DNA of 64,000 nt, from NCBI RefSeq assembly GCF_019320115.1, contig NC_089587.1, positions 101,272,166-101,336,165 of the forward strand, given 5' to 3'. Below the pieces are notes generated by a model. The model was given only the letters and a program-made list of their open reading frames with translations, made no database searches and was not told where the DNA came from. Positions within the stretch are counted from its first letter, which is position 1. Every line of letters starts with the position of its first letter. This DNA comes from Miscanthus floridulus. Its lineage: Eukaryota > Streptophyta > Magnoliopsida > Poales > Poaceae. A program made the position numbers and the translations under genes. This document shows positions 34,497 to 48,814 of this stretch, piece by piece.

Positions 34497-36111
34497 AGTG
34501 GTATCAGAGCAATGCTGACTGTAGGACGCAGGCCTAGTTAGCACCGGTCGACTTGCAAAGCTTATTTTGCTATCAAACTATTTTTCTAGCTCCTTGATCA
34601 TTGATTTGTTATTTCTCATCCTTGTCTTATTGTCTCTTCCTTGATAGCTTCCTTTGAGCTACTAACTTCTTAACTCTTTGAACTTTTATTTATGTTGTTT
34701 TGCTAAAAGTTTTTGACCCTGCCTTGTTCAAATCTCGATGGCCTTTCATCATCTATCTACCCTTTAGGATGCCCACCATAATTGAAGAAGTACGAGTAGT
34801 CTCAGTGATGTGCTGCGTGTTTGTTTTGCTTGTTGTGTTGTTTGTGAGTCGTCTCTCTTTTTGAGTCCCGAAGAAGGCCCTGAAGATGAAGTTTCAAAGC
34901 TTTGCAAGGTCTTGTTAAGTGGGGTAGCGTCTCCTGCCAACAACAACAAGTTCTGAGTATCTCAAGTGACAAGGCATGAATAATTGAAGATTAAACTTTA
35001 TCTTTCTTGATATCTTTTGGCTATCCTCAATCTATGTCATATATCACACCAATCTCAGATTAATAGAGCATGAAGACTCGAAGATTAGTCTTATCTATCT
35101 CTCTAGTCCTTAAATCTTGTCTCTAACGTATCCTGTCTTCCGGAGCAGTTTGTCTTTCTCAGCTTATATCTCTGTTTTCGGGAGCCCAAAAAAATCATAG
35201 AAAAATTCTGGACAACAGTAGACTTTAATATCTTTCTCTGGCCGCAAGAATCACTCTCATAACTATTATATATTTGGAGTTATGAAAATCACAAGATGAT
35301 GCATCTGTGCTGTCAGAAATCTGGAGCAGTCTGTGGTATTCTGGTCATAACGCGATTTTGGTTGTTGCAAAGTATATGAAATTTTTCTGGTGATAACTAC
35401 ACTTCTGTACCATTCATATGCCGCTGGAATCACCTTTATAGCTATTTTCTTTTTGGAGATATAATCATCGCAAGTTGAAGTTTCTGTACAGTCTAAAATA
35501 TGGAACTGTTTTTGTTGTGCACTGTTTTTGACCAATTTATCTACCGAATCTGGAAAAGTGTTCTATAAGAAATCTGTATAGGACTTGATAAGCTTTCCAA
35601 CGGTGTAAAGTACGACATTATTGGATTTTTGAACAGGAGTTATAGTTGTTTTTCTGGACTGCTGTTTTTCATCTCGCGAGAAAATTTCAGATTACTTGAT
35701 TTTGCCCCGACACAGAAGTTCTTTGGAGTGACAGGAGGACATGGTGATAATTATCTCACTTAGAAGAAGATGCAAGCTAACCTTTGGTGCGCCTAGTTGA
35801 TATTTTCTTAAGGAGGGTAGCTAAGATAAAGAAGTTATAAGACGAAGGTTTCATGCATTCAAGCATTTTCACTTGGAGCTCGGGTATTCATGAGGATTGG
35901 TCTTTACTTTGAGCTATCATCCTTTTGGTGTTCAGGCTTGAACTCAAGAACTATCTCTATCCATCTTGTTATCGCTTGTGTATCCCCGATCCTTGTTTTT
36001 ACATCTCATGAATCGCCAATCAAAGGAGTGTGGAGGCATGAAGATCCGTCCTATCTTTCTCTCTAGTCTCTTCGAATCTCGGGACGAGATTCCTGTTAAA
36101 TGGGGTAGAAT
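34497..36111 (+). repeat. Array internal region 3 (1615 bp)
   Basis: It has the T variant of CAGATTAATAGAG and a run of four G near 34920. A private change, CTGGTGATAAC in place of CTGGGGATAAC, is near 35388. Confidence 0.9.
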
Positions 36112-38730
36112 TGTCACACCCCAAAATTTCTAATTTTGGGTTGTGCATAGAAAACACTAATTAAAATAAATGTTTTGATATTTGGATAAAATTTACCAAT
36201 CTTAGTTTGAACTAGCGTAAATTTAGTTATAGGAAAAATGTGAATTTTCAAACTTTTCCAAATTAATTTGACGGGCTATTGCTTGATGTGATGCTTGGTT
36301 GTTGATTTATTTCATGTTGTGAGAAAAGATTTTAAAAATGCGTTTAGTAAGTCGATCTTCTTTCTCCAGCAATTCTTAGTCTTTCTCACTGATCAAATTC
36401 CTTGTTTTCCAACTTAATATTTGCTTGAGAAGTATCCTAAAATCTTTTCCATGAAATCCAAATCACTCCTTCCTGCTCACTATTCATCAACCTATCTCCA
36501 TGGATACCTCGGGAATTTCTTCGGCTTTTTTCGGAACTTGTTCCCACTTGTTTGTGAGCATAATCTAATTTTTAAATGCTCCAAAATATCTTTTCATGAG
36601 CTCCAAATACTTTATTTGGGTTCGTCTTGTTCTAAAATCTCTGAGAATTTTTCCTGAATTTTTGGAGCCTTCGGAGTATTTTTCGTGGCTTAAAATTCAA
36701 TTCTGGACTTTTCTAGAATTATTTTATCCATGAAATTAATTAATTCCAAAAATAATAAAATATCTCATATTTCCTCATGCCCAAAGGCCCATGTCTTTAT
36801 TTACTAAAGGGGTTTAATAATTAATTAGGCTTATTAGTAAAGGTGGAGGGTGCAACATCAATTAGTACCATATTGCTAGTCGATGTAGATGTGGGGAGTT
36901 CTCCGCCCTATATATATGTACCAACCCCTTGGGCTAAGCACACCAAAACTACCGTATGAAGAGCCCCTAGTTTGGGAAATCCTTCGTGTAGTAAATTGAT
37001 ATTTCAACTCTCCTTGTCATGCCATCATCGGCCAACTCCGGCGAGCTTTTCCGGCCATCTTCGTCCTCGTCTTCGGATCCAGGAAAAAGATGAGGTGAGT
37101 TACAAGTTCGCCATGAGTTAATTACAGTTCTGCCATTGATCTTTTAATCCCCGCTGTTTCTTCATTTTAACTCTGATTTGATCCGTTCAACTTGCGTTGG
37201 GTCTGTAATTTCGTAATCTATGTGTTAGTGTCCTTGTTAGCTCAGTTCTACTTATTAAATTTTGAGTTCATGTTTAGTACATTAATAGTCTATAGGAAAA
37301 CTTGGAAAATTCATATCTTGCTCGTTTTAGATCAGATTTCGGTGAATTTCGCGTCTATGTGATCGTGGTGACGAGTAGAATGTTTTATACACTTTTCAAA
37401 CTGTTTTCTTGCTGGGGGTGTATTGTTCTGATTATAGCCCTTTGTTTGCTTCGTGCATGATTGCTTGGATGTTTGTATGTTGCTGCTTGGTGTTGATTGA
37501 TCGAGTTCAAACGGTGAGGTTTACGTTGGTGATCAAGAGAACTTCTATGACCAGCAAGACCAGCAAGACTTTCAGGAGAACTTTGATCAAGACAAGTATA
37601 GCTAAGGACCTTTCTTGTTGTCCTATTCATGATGCTCACTAAAATACATATGCATGTGTCTTCCTTGCTACCTATGGTAGGATTTCCTAGATTTTGAATA
37701 CTCAATTACCTTGTCACCCTGGGAGGTTTGCATTGGGTAGTTCCATTGCTAGTGCAACAATCATGATCTTGAAACTTGATTAATGAATATGCTATAAACA
37801 TAAACAAGATGACTTTTTAGCAACAGAAGGACTTGTCTTGTAACTGATTATCCGGGATTTAACGTACAGCTGTGAGGGCTATATGGCTCTAGCTCTAGTT
37901 TCTTGAGAAACCCTTTTCTAGCTAGTTAGAGGTCTGCGAGTTGTGTATAGGACAGCCTCTGTCCGGTTGAGCCTAGCTATGGAAGCGGCCTTTTATATTA
38001 TTGGAAGGAGGGTTCCTATGTCTGATGACCCTACGGCCCTAGCCGGTTAGACGAGCTCTTGGGTGGCTTTATATGGCTTCTAGTGTTTTGGGAGTAATTA
38101 ACCCACTCATTTGGGAAACATGACTCACAGTGAAAGTGTACACCTCTGCACAGAGTTAACAAACTGGTATACTAGCCGTGCTCACGGATACGAGCGACCT
38201 TGGAACACTTACATTAAGGGATAATGACTTTTACTTGTTAAGATGATCATTTACATTAATTGTTTAAGATATTGATTATTCATGTTCATTGATCATGTGT
38301 AAATGGGTTTTGCTACTACCTTGATGCTAATAAATGCTAAATTGGATGATCAATTAATTGCTAACCGTAGTAAACCAGTGTCAGTTTTTTGAGTCTCATA
38401 AACCCCTGGCTATATTTGTTGAGTTCGACATGGACTCACTCTTGCAATTTCCCCCACACCTCAGGACAAAGTTCAGATTGCTAGTTTTCAAAGGAGTTAG
38501 GCTTGTGATCAACCAGTCAGTTTGGATCCAGTGGAGTGGAGTCTACACCCGGAGATCGGAGTTGTTTATCCGTTGATTGTTCCTAAGGTTATATCTTTTA
38601 TACTATGTACATTATGTTATTAAGCATTGTTATTTGATTACACCGCTCATTTGTAGCTATATGTGAGATTTGTTTCTAAAGACTCACATATGGTGTGCAT
38701 CAGGTTTTGTCCTTAAAACCGGATGTTACA
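36112..38730 (+). repeat. Array LTR 4 (inner, 2619 bp)
   Basis: Inner-type LTR with the T type at GTGTCAGTTTTTT. A private change, GTATGAAGAGCC, is near 36953. Confidence 0.9.
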
Positions 38731-40346
38731 AGTGGTATCAGAGCAATGCTGACTGTAGGACGCAGGCCTAGTTAGCACCGGTCGACTTGCAAAGCTTATT
38801 TTGCTATCAAACTATTTTTCTAGCTCCTTGATCATTGATTTGTTATTTCTCATCCTTGTCTTATTGTCTCTTCCTTGATAGCTTCCTTTGAGCTACTAAC
38901 TTCTTAACTCTTTGAACTTTTATTTATGTTGTTTTGCTAAAAGTTTTTGACCCTGCCTTGTTCAAATCTCGATGGCCTTTCATCATCTATCTACCCTTTA
39001 GGATGCCCACCATAATTGAAGAAGTACGAGTAGTCTCAGTGATGTGCTGCGTGTTTGTTTTGCTTGTTGTGTTGTTTGTGAGTCGTCTCTCTTTTTGAGT
39101 CCCGAAGAAGGCCCTGAAGATGAAGTTTCAAAGCTTTGCAAGGTCTTGTTAAGTGGGGGTAGCGTCTCCTGCCAACAACAACAAGTTCTGAGTATCTCAA
39201 GTGACAAGGCATGAATAATTGAAGATTAAACTTTATCTTTCTTGATATCTTTTGGCTATCCTCAATCTATGTCATATATCACACCAATCTCAGATCAATA
39301 GAGCATGAAGACTCGAAGATTAGTCTTATCTATCTCTCTAGTCCTTAAATCTTGTCTCTAACGTATCCTGTCTTCCGGAGCAGTTTGTCTTTCTCAGCTT
39401 ATATCTCTGTTTTCGGGAGCCCAAAAAAATCATAGAAAAATTCTGGACAACAGTAGACTTTAATATCTTTCTCTGGCCGCAAGAATCACTCTCATAACTA
39501 TTATATATTTGGAGTTATGAAAATCACAAGATGATGCATCTGTGCTGTCAGAAATCTGGAGCAGTCTGTGGTATTCTGGTCATAACGCGATTTTGGTTGT
39601 TGCAAAGTATATGAAATTTTTCTGGGGATAACTACACTTCTGTACCATTCATATGCCGCTGGAATCACCTTTATAGCTATTTTCTTTTTGGAGATATAAT
39701 CATCGCAAGTTGAAGTTTCTGTACAGTCTAAAATATGGAACTGTTTTTGTTGTGCACTGTTTTTGACCAATTTATCTACCGAATCTGGAAAAGTGTTCTA
39801 TAAGAAATCTGTATAGGACTTGATAAGCTTTCCAACGGTGTAAAGTACGACATTATTGGATTTTTGAACAGGAGTTATAGTTGTTTTTCTGGACTGCTGT
39901 TTTTCATCTCGCGAGAAAATTTCAGATTACTTGATTTTGCCCCGACACAGAAGTTCTTTGGAGTGACAGGAGGACATGGTGATAATTATCTCACTTAGAA
40001 GAAGATGCAAGCTAACCTTTGGTGCGCCTAGTTGATATTTTCTTAAGGAGGGTAGCTAAGATAAAGAAGTTATAAGACGAAGGTTTCATGCATTCAAGCA
40101 TTTTCACTTGGAGCTCGGGTATTCATGAGGATTGGTCTTTACTTTGAGCTATCATCCTTTTGGTGTTCAGGCTTGAACTCAAGAACTATCTCTATCCATC
40201 TTGTTATCGCTTGTGTATCCCCGATCCTTGTTTTTACATCTCATGAATCGCCAATCAAAGGAGTGTGGAGGCATGAAGATCCGTCCTATCTTTCTCTCTA
40301 GTCTCTTCGAATCTCGGGACGAGATTCCTGTTAAATGGGGTAGAAT
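38731..40346 (+). repeat. Array internal region 4 (1616 bp)
   Basis: It carries the C variant (CAGATCAATAGAG), as in internal regions 1 and 6, and a run of five G. Confidence 0.9.
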
Positions 40347-42965
40347 TGTCACACCCCAAAATTTCTAATTTTGGGTTGTGCATAGAAAACACTAATTAAA
40401 ATAAATGTTTTGATATTTGGATAAAATTTACCAATCTTAGTTTGAACTAGCGTAAATTTAGTTATAGGAAAAATGTGAATTTTCAAACTTTTCCAAATTA
40501 ATTTGACGGGCTATTGCTTGATGTGATGCTTGGTTGTTGATTTATTTCATGTTGTGAGAAAAGATTTTAAAAATGCGTTTAGTAAGTCGATCTTCTTTCT
40601 CCAGCAATTCTTAGTCTTTCTCACTGATCAAATTCCTTGTTTTCCAACTTAATATTTGCTTGAGAAGTATCCTAAAATCTTTTCCATGAAATCCAAATCA
40701 CTCCTTCCTGCTCACTATTCATCAACCTATCTCCATGGATACCTCGGGAATTTCTTCGGCTTTTTTCGGAACTTGTTCCCACTTGTTTGTGAGCATAATC
40801 TAATTTTTAAATGCTCCAAAATATCTTTTCATGAGCTCCAAATACTTTATTTGGGTTCGTCTTGTTCTAAAATCTCTGAGAATTTTTCCTGAATTTTTGG
40901 AGCCTTCGGAGTATTTTTCGTGGCTTAAAATTCAATTCTGGACTTTTCTAGAATTATTTTATCCATGAAATTAATTAATTCCAAAAATAATAAAATATCT
41001 CATATTTCCTCATGCCCAAAGGCCCATGTCTTTATTTACTAAAGGGGTTTAATAATTAATTAGGCTTATTAGTAAAGGTGGAGGGTGCAACATCAATTAG
41101 TACCATATTGCTAGTCGATGTAGATGTGGGGAGTTCTCCGCCCTATATATATGTACCAACCCCTTGGGCTAAGCACACCAAAACTACCGTATGAGGAGCC
41201 CCTAGTTTGGGAAATCCTTCGTGTAGTAAATTGATATTTCAACTCTCCTTGTCATGCCATCATCGGCCAACTCCGGCGAGCTTTTCCGGCCATCTTCGTC
41301 CTCGTCTTCGGATCCAGGAAAAAGATGAGGTGAGTTACAAGTTCGCCATGAGTTAATTACAGTTCTGCCATTGATCTTTTAATCCCCGCTGTTTCTTCAT
41401 TTTAACTCTGATTTGATCCGTTCAACTTGCGTTGGGTCTGTAATTTCGTAATCTATGTGTTAGTGTCCTTGTTAGCTCAGTTCTACTTATTAAATTTTGA
41501 GTTCATGTTTAGTACATTAATAGTCTATAGGAAAACTTGGAAAATTCATATCTTGCTCGTTTTAGATCAGATTTCGGTGAATTTCGCGTCTATGTGATCG
41601 TGGTGACGAGTAGAATGTTTTATACACTTTTCAAACTGTTTTCTTGCTGGGGGTGTATTGTTCTGATTATAGCCCTTTGTTTGCTTCGTGCATGATTGCT
41701 TGGATGTTTGTATGTTGCTGCTTGGTGTTGATTGATCGAGTTCAAACGGTGAGGTTTACGTTGGTGATCAAGAGAACTTCTATGACCAGCAAGACCAGCA
41801 AGACTTTCAGGAGAACTTTGATCAAGACAAGTATAGCTAAGGACCTTTCTTGTTGTCCTATTCATGATGCTCACTAAAATACATATGCATGTGTCTTCCT
41901 TGCTACCTATGGTAGGATTTCCTAGATTTTGAATACTCAATTACCTTGTCACCCTGGGAGGTTTGCATTGGGTAGTTCCATTGCTAGTGCAACAATCATG
42001 ATCTTGAAACTTGATTAATGAATATGCTATAAACATAAACAAGATGACTTTTTAGCAACAGAAGGACTTGTCTTGTAACTGATTATCCGGGATTTAACGT
42101 ACAGCTGTGAGGGCTATATGGCTCTAGCTCTAGTTTCTTGAGAAACCCTTTTCTAGCTAGTTAGAGGTCTGCGAGTTGTGTATAGGACAGCCTCTGTCCG
42201 GTTGAGCCTAGCTATGGAAGCGGCCTTTTATATTATTGGAAGGAGGGTTCCTATGTCTGATGACCCTACGGCCCTAGCCGGTTAGACGAGCTCTTGGGTG
42301 GCTTTATATGGCTTCTAGTGTTTTGGGAGTAATTAACCCACTCATTTGGGAAACATGACTCACAGTGAAAGTGTACACCTCTGCACAGAGTTAACAAACT
42401 GATATACTAGCCGTGCTCACGGATACGAGCGACCTTGGAACACTTACATTAAGGGATAATGACTTTTACTTGTTAAGATGATCATTTACATTAATTGTTT
42501 AAGATATTGATTATTCATGTTCATTGATCATGTGTAAATGGGTTTTGCTACTACCTTGATGCTAATAAATGCTAAATTGGATGATCAATTAATTGCTAAC
42601 CGTAGTAAACCAGTGTCAGCTTTTTGAGTCTCATAAACCCCTGGCTATATTTGTTGAGTTCGACATGGACTCACTCTTGCAATTTCCCCCACACCTCAGG
42701 ACAAAGTTCAGATTGCTAGTTTTCAAAGGAGTTAGGCTTGTGATCAACCAGTCAGTTTGGATCCAGTGGAATGGAGTCTACACCCGGAGATCGGAGTTGT
42801 TTATCCGTTGATTGTTCCTAAGGTTATATCTTTTATACTATGTACATTATGTTATTAAGCATTGTTATTTGATTACACCGCTCATTTGTAGCTATATGTG
42901 AGATTTGTTTCTAAAGACTCACATATGGTGTGCATCAGGTTTTGTCCTTAAAACCGGATGTTACA
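40347..42965 (+). repeat. Array LTR 5 (inner, 2619 bp)
   Basis: Inner-type LTR with the C type at GTGTCAGCTTTTT, as in LTR 3. Private changes are at CTGATATACTAG (near 42401) and AGTGGAATGG (near 42768). Confidence 0.9.
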
Positions 42966-44581
42966 AGTGGTATCAGAGCAATGCTGACTGTAGGACGCAG
43001 GCCTAGTTAGCACCGGTCGACTTGCAAAGCTTATTTTGCTATCAAACTATTTTTCTAGCTCCTTGATCATTGATTTGTTATTTCTCATCCTTGTCTTATT
43101 GTCTCTTCCTTGATAGCTTCCTTTGAGCTACTAACTTCTTAACTCTTTGAACTTTTATTTATGTTGTTTTGCTAAAAGTTTTTGACCCTGCCTTGTTCAA
43201 ATCTCGATGGCCTTTCATCATCTATCTACCCTTTAGGATGCCCACCATAATTGAAGAAGTACGAGTAGTCTCAGTGATGTGCTGCGTGTTTGTTTTGCTT
43301 GTTGTGTTGTTTGTGAGTCGTCTCTCTTTTTGAGTCCCGAAGAAGGCCCTGAAGATGAAGTTTCAAAGCTTTGCAAGGTCTTGTTAAGTGGGGGTAGCGT
43401 CTCCTGCCAACAACAACAAGTTCTGAGTATCTCAAGTGACAAGGCATGAATAATTGAAGATTAAACTTTATCTTTCTTGATATCTTTTGGCTATCCTCAA
43501 TCTATGTCATATATCACACCAATCTCAGATTAATAGAGCATGAAGACTCGAAGATTAGTCTTATCTATCTCTCTAGTCCTTAAATCTTGTCTCTAACGTA
43601 TCCTGTCTTCCGGAGCAGTTTGTCTTTCTCAGCTTATATCTCTGTTTTCGGGAGCCCAAAAAAATCATAGAAAAATTCTGGACAACAGTAGACTTTAATA
43701 TCTTTCTCTGGCCGCAAGAATCACTCTCATAACTATTATATATTTGGAGTTATGAAAATCACAAGATGATGCATCTGTGCTGTCAGAAATCTGGAGCAGT
43801 CTGTGGTATTCTGGTCATAACGCGATTTTGGTTCTTGCAAAGTATATGAAATTTTTCTGGGGATAACTACACTTCTGTACCATTCATATGCCGCTGGAAT
43901 CACCTTTATAGCTATTTTCTTTTTGGAGATATAATCATCGCAAGTTGAAGTTTCTGTACAGTCTAAAATATGGAACTGTTTTTGTTGTGCACTGTTTTTG
44001 ACCAATTTATCTACCGAATCTGGAAAAGTGTTCTATAAGAAATCTGTATAGGACTTGATAAGCTTTCCAACGGTGTAAAGTACGACATTATTGGATTTTT
44101 GAACAGGAGTTATAGTTGTTTTTCTGGACTGCTGTTTTTCATCTCGCGAGAAAATTTCAGATTACTTGATTTTGCCCCGACACAGAAGTTCTTTGGAGTG
44201 ACAGGAGGACATGGTGATAATTATCTCACTTAGAAGAAGATGCAAGCTAACCTTTGGTGCGCCTAGTTGATATTTTCTTAAGGAGGGTAGCTAAGATAAA
44301 GAAGTTATAAGACGAAGGTTTCATGCATTCAAGCATTTTCACTTGGAGCTCGGGTATTCATGAGGATTGGTCTTTACTTTGAGCTATCATCCTTTTGGTG
44401 TTCAGGCTTGAACTCAAGAACTATCTCTATCCATCTTGTTATCGCTTGTGTATCCCTGATCCTTGTTTTTACATCTCATGAATCGCCAATCAAAGGAGTG
44501 TGGAGGCATGAAGATCCGTCCTATCTTTCTCTCTAGTCTCTTCGAATCTCGGGACGAGATTCCTGTTAAATGGGGTAGAAT
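42966..44581 (+). repeat. Array internal region 5 (1616 bp)
   Basis: It has the T variant and a run of five G. Private changes are GGTTCTTGCAAAG (near 43831) and TATCCCTGATCC (near 44452). Confidence 0.9.
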
Positions 44582-47200
44582 TGTCACACCCCAAAATTTC
44601 TAATTTTGGGTTGTGCATAGAAAACACTAATTAAAATAAATGTTTTGATATTTGGATAAAATTTACCAATCTTAGTTTGAACTAGCGTAAATTTAGTTAT
44701 AGGAAAAATGTGAATTTTCAAACTTTTCCAAATTAATTTGACGGGCTATTGCTTGATGTGATGCTTGGTTGTTGATTTATTTCATGTTGTGAGAAAAGAT
44801 TTTAAAAATGCGTTTAGTAAGTCGATCTTCTTTCTCCAGCAATTCTTAGTCTTTCTCACTGATCAAATTCCTTGTTTTCCAACTTAATATTTGCTTGAGA
44901 AGTATCCTAAAATCTTTTCCATGAAATCCAAATCACTCCTTCCTGCTCACTATTCATCAACCTATCTCCATGGATACCTCGGGAATTTCTTCGGCTTTTT
45001 TCGGAACTTGTTCCCACTTGTTTGTGAGCATAATCTAATTTTTAAATGCTCCAAAATATCTTTTCATGAGCTCCAAATACTTTATTTGGGTTCGTCTTGT
45101 TCTAAAATCTCTGAGAATTTTTCCTGAATTTTTGGAGCCTTCGGAGTATTTTTCGTGGCTTAAAATTCAATTCTGGACTTTTCTAGAATTATTTTATCCA
45201 TGAAATTAATTAATTCCAAAAATAATAAAATATCTCATATTTCCTCATGCCCAAAGGCCCATGTCTTTATTTACTAAAGGGGTTTAATAATTAATTAGGC
45301 TTATTAGTAAAGGTGGAGGGTGCAACATCAATTAGTACCATATTGCTAGTCGATGTAGATGTGGGGAGTTCTCCGCCCTATATATATGTACCAACCCCTT
45401 GGGCTAAGCACACCAAAACTACCGTATGAGGAGCCCCTAGTTTGGGAAATCCTTCGTGTAGTAAATTGATATTTCAACTCTCCTTGTCATGCCATCATCG
45501 GCCAACTCCGGCGAGCTTTTCCGGCCATCTTCGTCCTCGTCTTCGGATCCAGGAAAAAGATGAGGTGAGTTACAAGTTCGCCATGAGTTAATTACAGTTC
45601 TGCCATTGATCTTTTAATCCCCGCTGTTTCTTCATTTTAACTCTGATTTGATCCGTTCAACTTACGTTGGGTCTGTAATTTCGTAATCTATGTGTTAGTG
45701 TCCTTGTTAGCTCAGTTCTACTTATTAAATTTTGAGTTCATGTTTAGTACATTAATAGTCTATAGGAAAACTTGGAAAATTCATATCTTGCTCGTTTTAG
45801 ATCAGATTTCGGTGAATTTCGCGTCTATGTGATCGTGGTGACGAGTAGAATGTTTTATACACTTTTCAAACTGTTTTCTTGCTGGGGGTGTATTGTTCTG
45901 ATTATAGCCCTTTGTTTGCTTCGTGCATGATTGCTTGGATGTTTGTATGTTGCTGCTTGGTGTTGATTGATCGAGTTCAAACGGTGAGGTTTACGTTGGT
46001 GATCAAGAGAACTTCTATGACCAGCAAGACCAGCAAGACTTTCAGGAGAACTTTGATCAAGACAAGTATAGCTAAGGACCTTTCTTGTTGTCCTATTCAT
46101 GATGCTCACTAAAATACATATGCATGTGTCTTCCTTGCTACCTATGGTAGGATTTCCTAGATTTTGAATACTCAATTACCTTGTCACCCTGGGAGGTTTG
46201 CATTGGGTAGTTCCATTGCTAGTGCAACAATCATGATCTTGAAACTTGATTAATGAATATGCTATAAACATAAACAAGATGACTTTTTAGCAACAGAAGG
46301 ACTTGTCTTGTAACTGATTATCCGGGATTTAACGTACAGCTGTGAGGGCTATATGGCTCTAGCTCTAGTTTCTTGAGAAACCCTTTTCTATCTAGTTAGA
46401 GGTCTGCGAGTTGTGTATAGGACAGCCTCTGTCCGGTTGAGCCTAGCTATGAAAGCGGCCTTTTATATTATTGGAAGGAGGGTTCCTATGTCTGATGACC
46501 CTACGGCCCTAGCCGGTTAGACGAGCTCTTGGGTGGCTTTATATGGCTTCTAGTGTTTTGGGAGTAATTAACCCACTCATTTGGGAAACATGACTCACAG
46601 TGAAAGTGTACACCTCTGCACAGAGTTAACAAACTGGTATACTAGCCGTGCTCACGGATACGAGCGACCTTGGAACACTTACATTAAGGGATAATGACTT
46701 TTACTTGTTAAGATGATCATTTACATTAATTGTTTAAGATATTGATTATTCATGTTCATTGATCATGTGTAAATGGGTTTTGCTACTACCTTGATGCTAA
46801 TAAATGCTAAATTGGATGATCAATTAATTGCTAACCGTAGTAAACCAGTGTCAGTTTTTTGAGTCTCATAAACCCCTGGCTATATTTGTTGAGTTCGACA
46901 TGGACTCACTCTTGCAATTTCCCCCACACCTCAGGACAAAGTTCAGATTGCTAGTTTTCAAAGGAGTTAGGCTTGTGATCAACCAGTCAGTTTGGATCCA
47001 GTGGAGTGGAGTCTACACCCGGAGATCGGAGTTGTTTATCCGTTGATTGTTCCTAAGGTTATATCTTTTATACTATGTACATTATGTTATTAAGCATTGT
47101 TATTTGATTACACCGCTCATTTGTAGCTATATGTGAGATTTGTTTCTAAAGACTCACATATGGTGTGCATCAGGTTTTGTCCTTAAAACCGGATGTTACA
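44582..47200 (+). repeat. Array LTR 6 (inner, 2619 bp)
   Basis: Inner-type LTR with the T type at GTGTCAGTTTTTT. Private changes are CAACTTACGTTGGG (near 45659), TTTTCTATCTAG and AGCTATGAAAGC. Confidence 0.9.
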
Positions 47201-48814
47201 AGTGGTATCAGAGCAATGCTGACTGTAGGACGCAGGCCTAGTTAGCACCGGTCGACTTGCAAAGCTTATTTTGCTATCAAACTATTTTTCTAGCTCCTTG
47301 ATCATTGATTTGTTATTTCTCATCCTTGTCTTATTGTCTCTTCCTTGATAGCTTCCTTTGAGCTACTAACTTCTTAACTCTTTGAACTTTTATTTATGTT
47401 GTTTTGCTAAAAGTTTTTGACCCTGCCTTGTTCAAATCTCGATGGCCTTTCATCATCTATCTACCCTTTAGGATGCCCACCATAATTGAAGAAGTACGAG
47501 TAGTCTCAGTGATGTGCTGCGTGTTTGTTTTGCTTGTTGTGTTGTTTGTGAGTCGTCTCTCTTTTGAGTCCCGAAGAAGGCCCTGAAGATGAAGTTTCAA
47601 AGCTTTGCAAGGTCTTGTTAAGTGGGGTAGCGTCTCCTGCCAACAACAACAAGTTCTGAGTATCTCAAGTGACAAGGCATGAATAATTGAAGATTAAACT
47701 TTATCTTTCTTGATATCTTTTGGCTATCCTCAATCTATGTCATATATCACACCAATCTCAGATCAATAGAGCATGAAGACTCGAAGATTAGTCTTATCTA
47801 TCTCTCTAGTCCTTAAATCTTGTCTCTAACGTATCCTGTCTTCCGGAGCAGTTTGTCTTTCTCAGCTTATATCTCTGTTTTCGGGAGCCCAAAAAAATCA
47901 TAGAAAAATTCTGGACAACAGTAGACTTTAATATCTTTCTCTGGCCGCAAGAATCACTCTCATAACTATTATATATTTGGAGTTATGAAAATCACAAGAT
48001 GATGCATCTGTGCTGTCAGAAATCTGGAGCAGTCTGTGGTATTCTGGTCATAACGCGATTTTGGTTGTTGCAAAGTATATGAAATTTTTCTGGGGATAAC
48101 TACACTTCTGTACCATTCATATGCCGCTGGAATCACCTTTATAGCTATTTTCTTTTTGGAGATATAATCATCGCAAGTTGAAGTTTCTGTACAGTCTAAA
48201 ATATGGAACTGTTTTTGTTGTGCACTGTTTTTGACCAATTTATCTACCGAATCTGGAAAAGTGTTCTATAAGAAATCTGTATAGGACTTGATAAGCTTTC
48301 CAACGGTGTAAAGTACGACATTATTGGATTTTTGAACAGGAGTTATAGTTGTTTTTCTGGACTGCTGTTTTTCATCTCGCGAGAAAATTTCAGATTACTT
48401 GATTTTGCCCCGACACAGAAGTTCTTTGGAGTGACAGGAGGACATGGTGATAATTATCTCACTTAGAAGAAGATGCAAGCTAACCTTTGGTGCGCCTAGT
48501 TGATATTTTCTTAAGGAGGGTAGCTAAGATAAAGAAGTTATAAGACGAAGGTTTCATGCATTCAAGCATTTTCACTTGGAGCTCGGGTATTCATGAGGAT
48601 TGGTCTTTACTTTGAGCTATCATCCTTTTGGTGTTCAGGCTTGAACTCAAGAACTATCTCTATCCATCTTGTTATCGCTTGTGTATCCCCGATCCTTGTT
48701 TTTACATCTCATGAATCGCCAATCAAAGGAGTGTGGAGGCATGAAGATCCGTCCTATCTTTCTCTCTAGTCTCTTCGAATCTCGGGACGAGATTCCTGTT
48801 AAATGGGGTAGAAT
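47201..48814 (+). repeat. Array internal region 6 (1614 bp)
   Basis: It has the C variant and a run of four G. One T is missing in CTCTCTTTTGAG near 47560. It is the last internal region before the right outer LTR. Confidence 0.9.
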
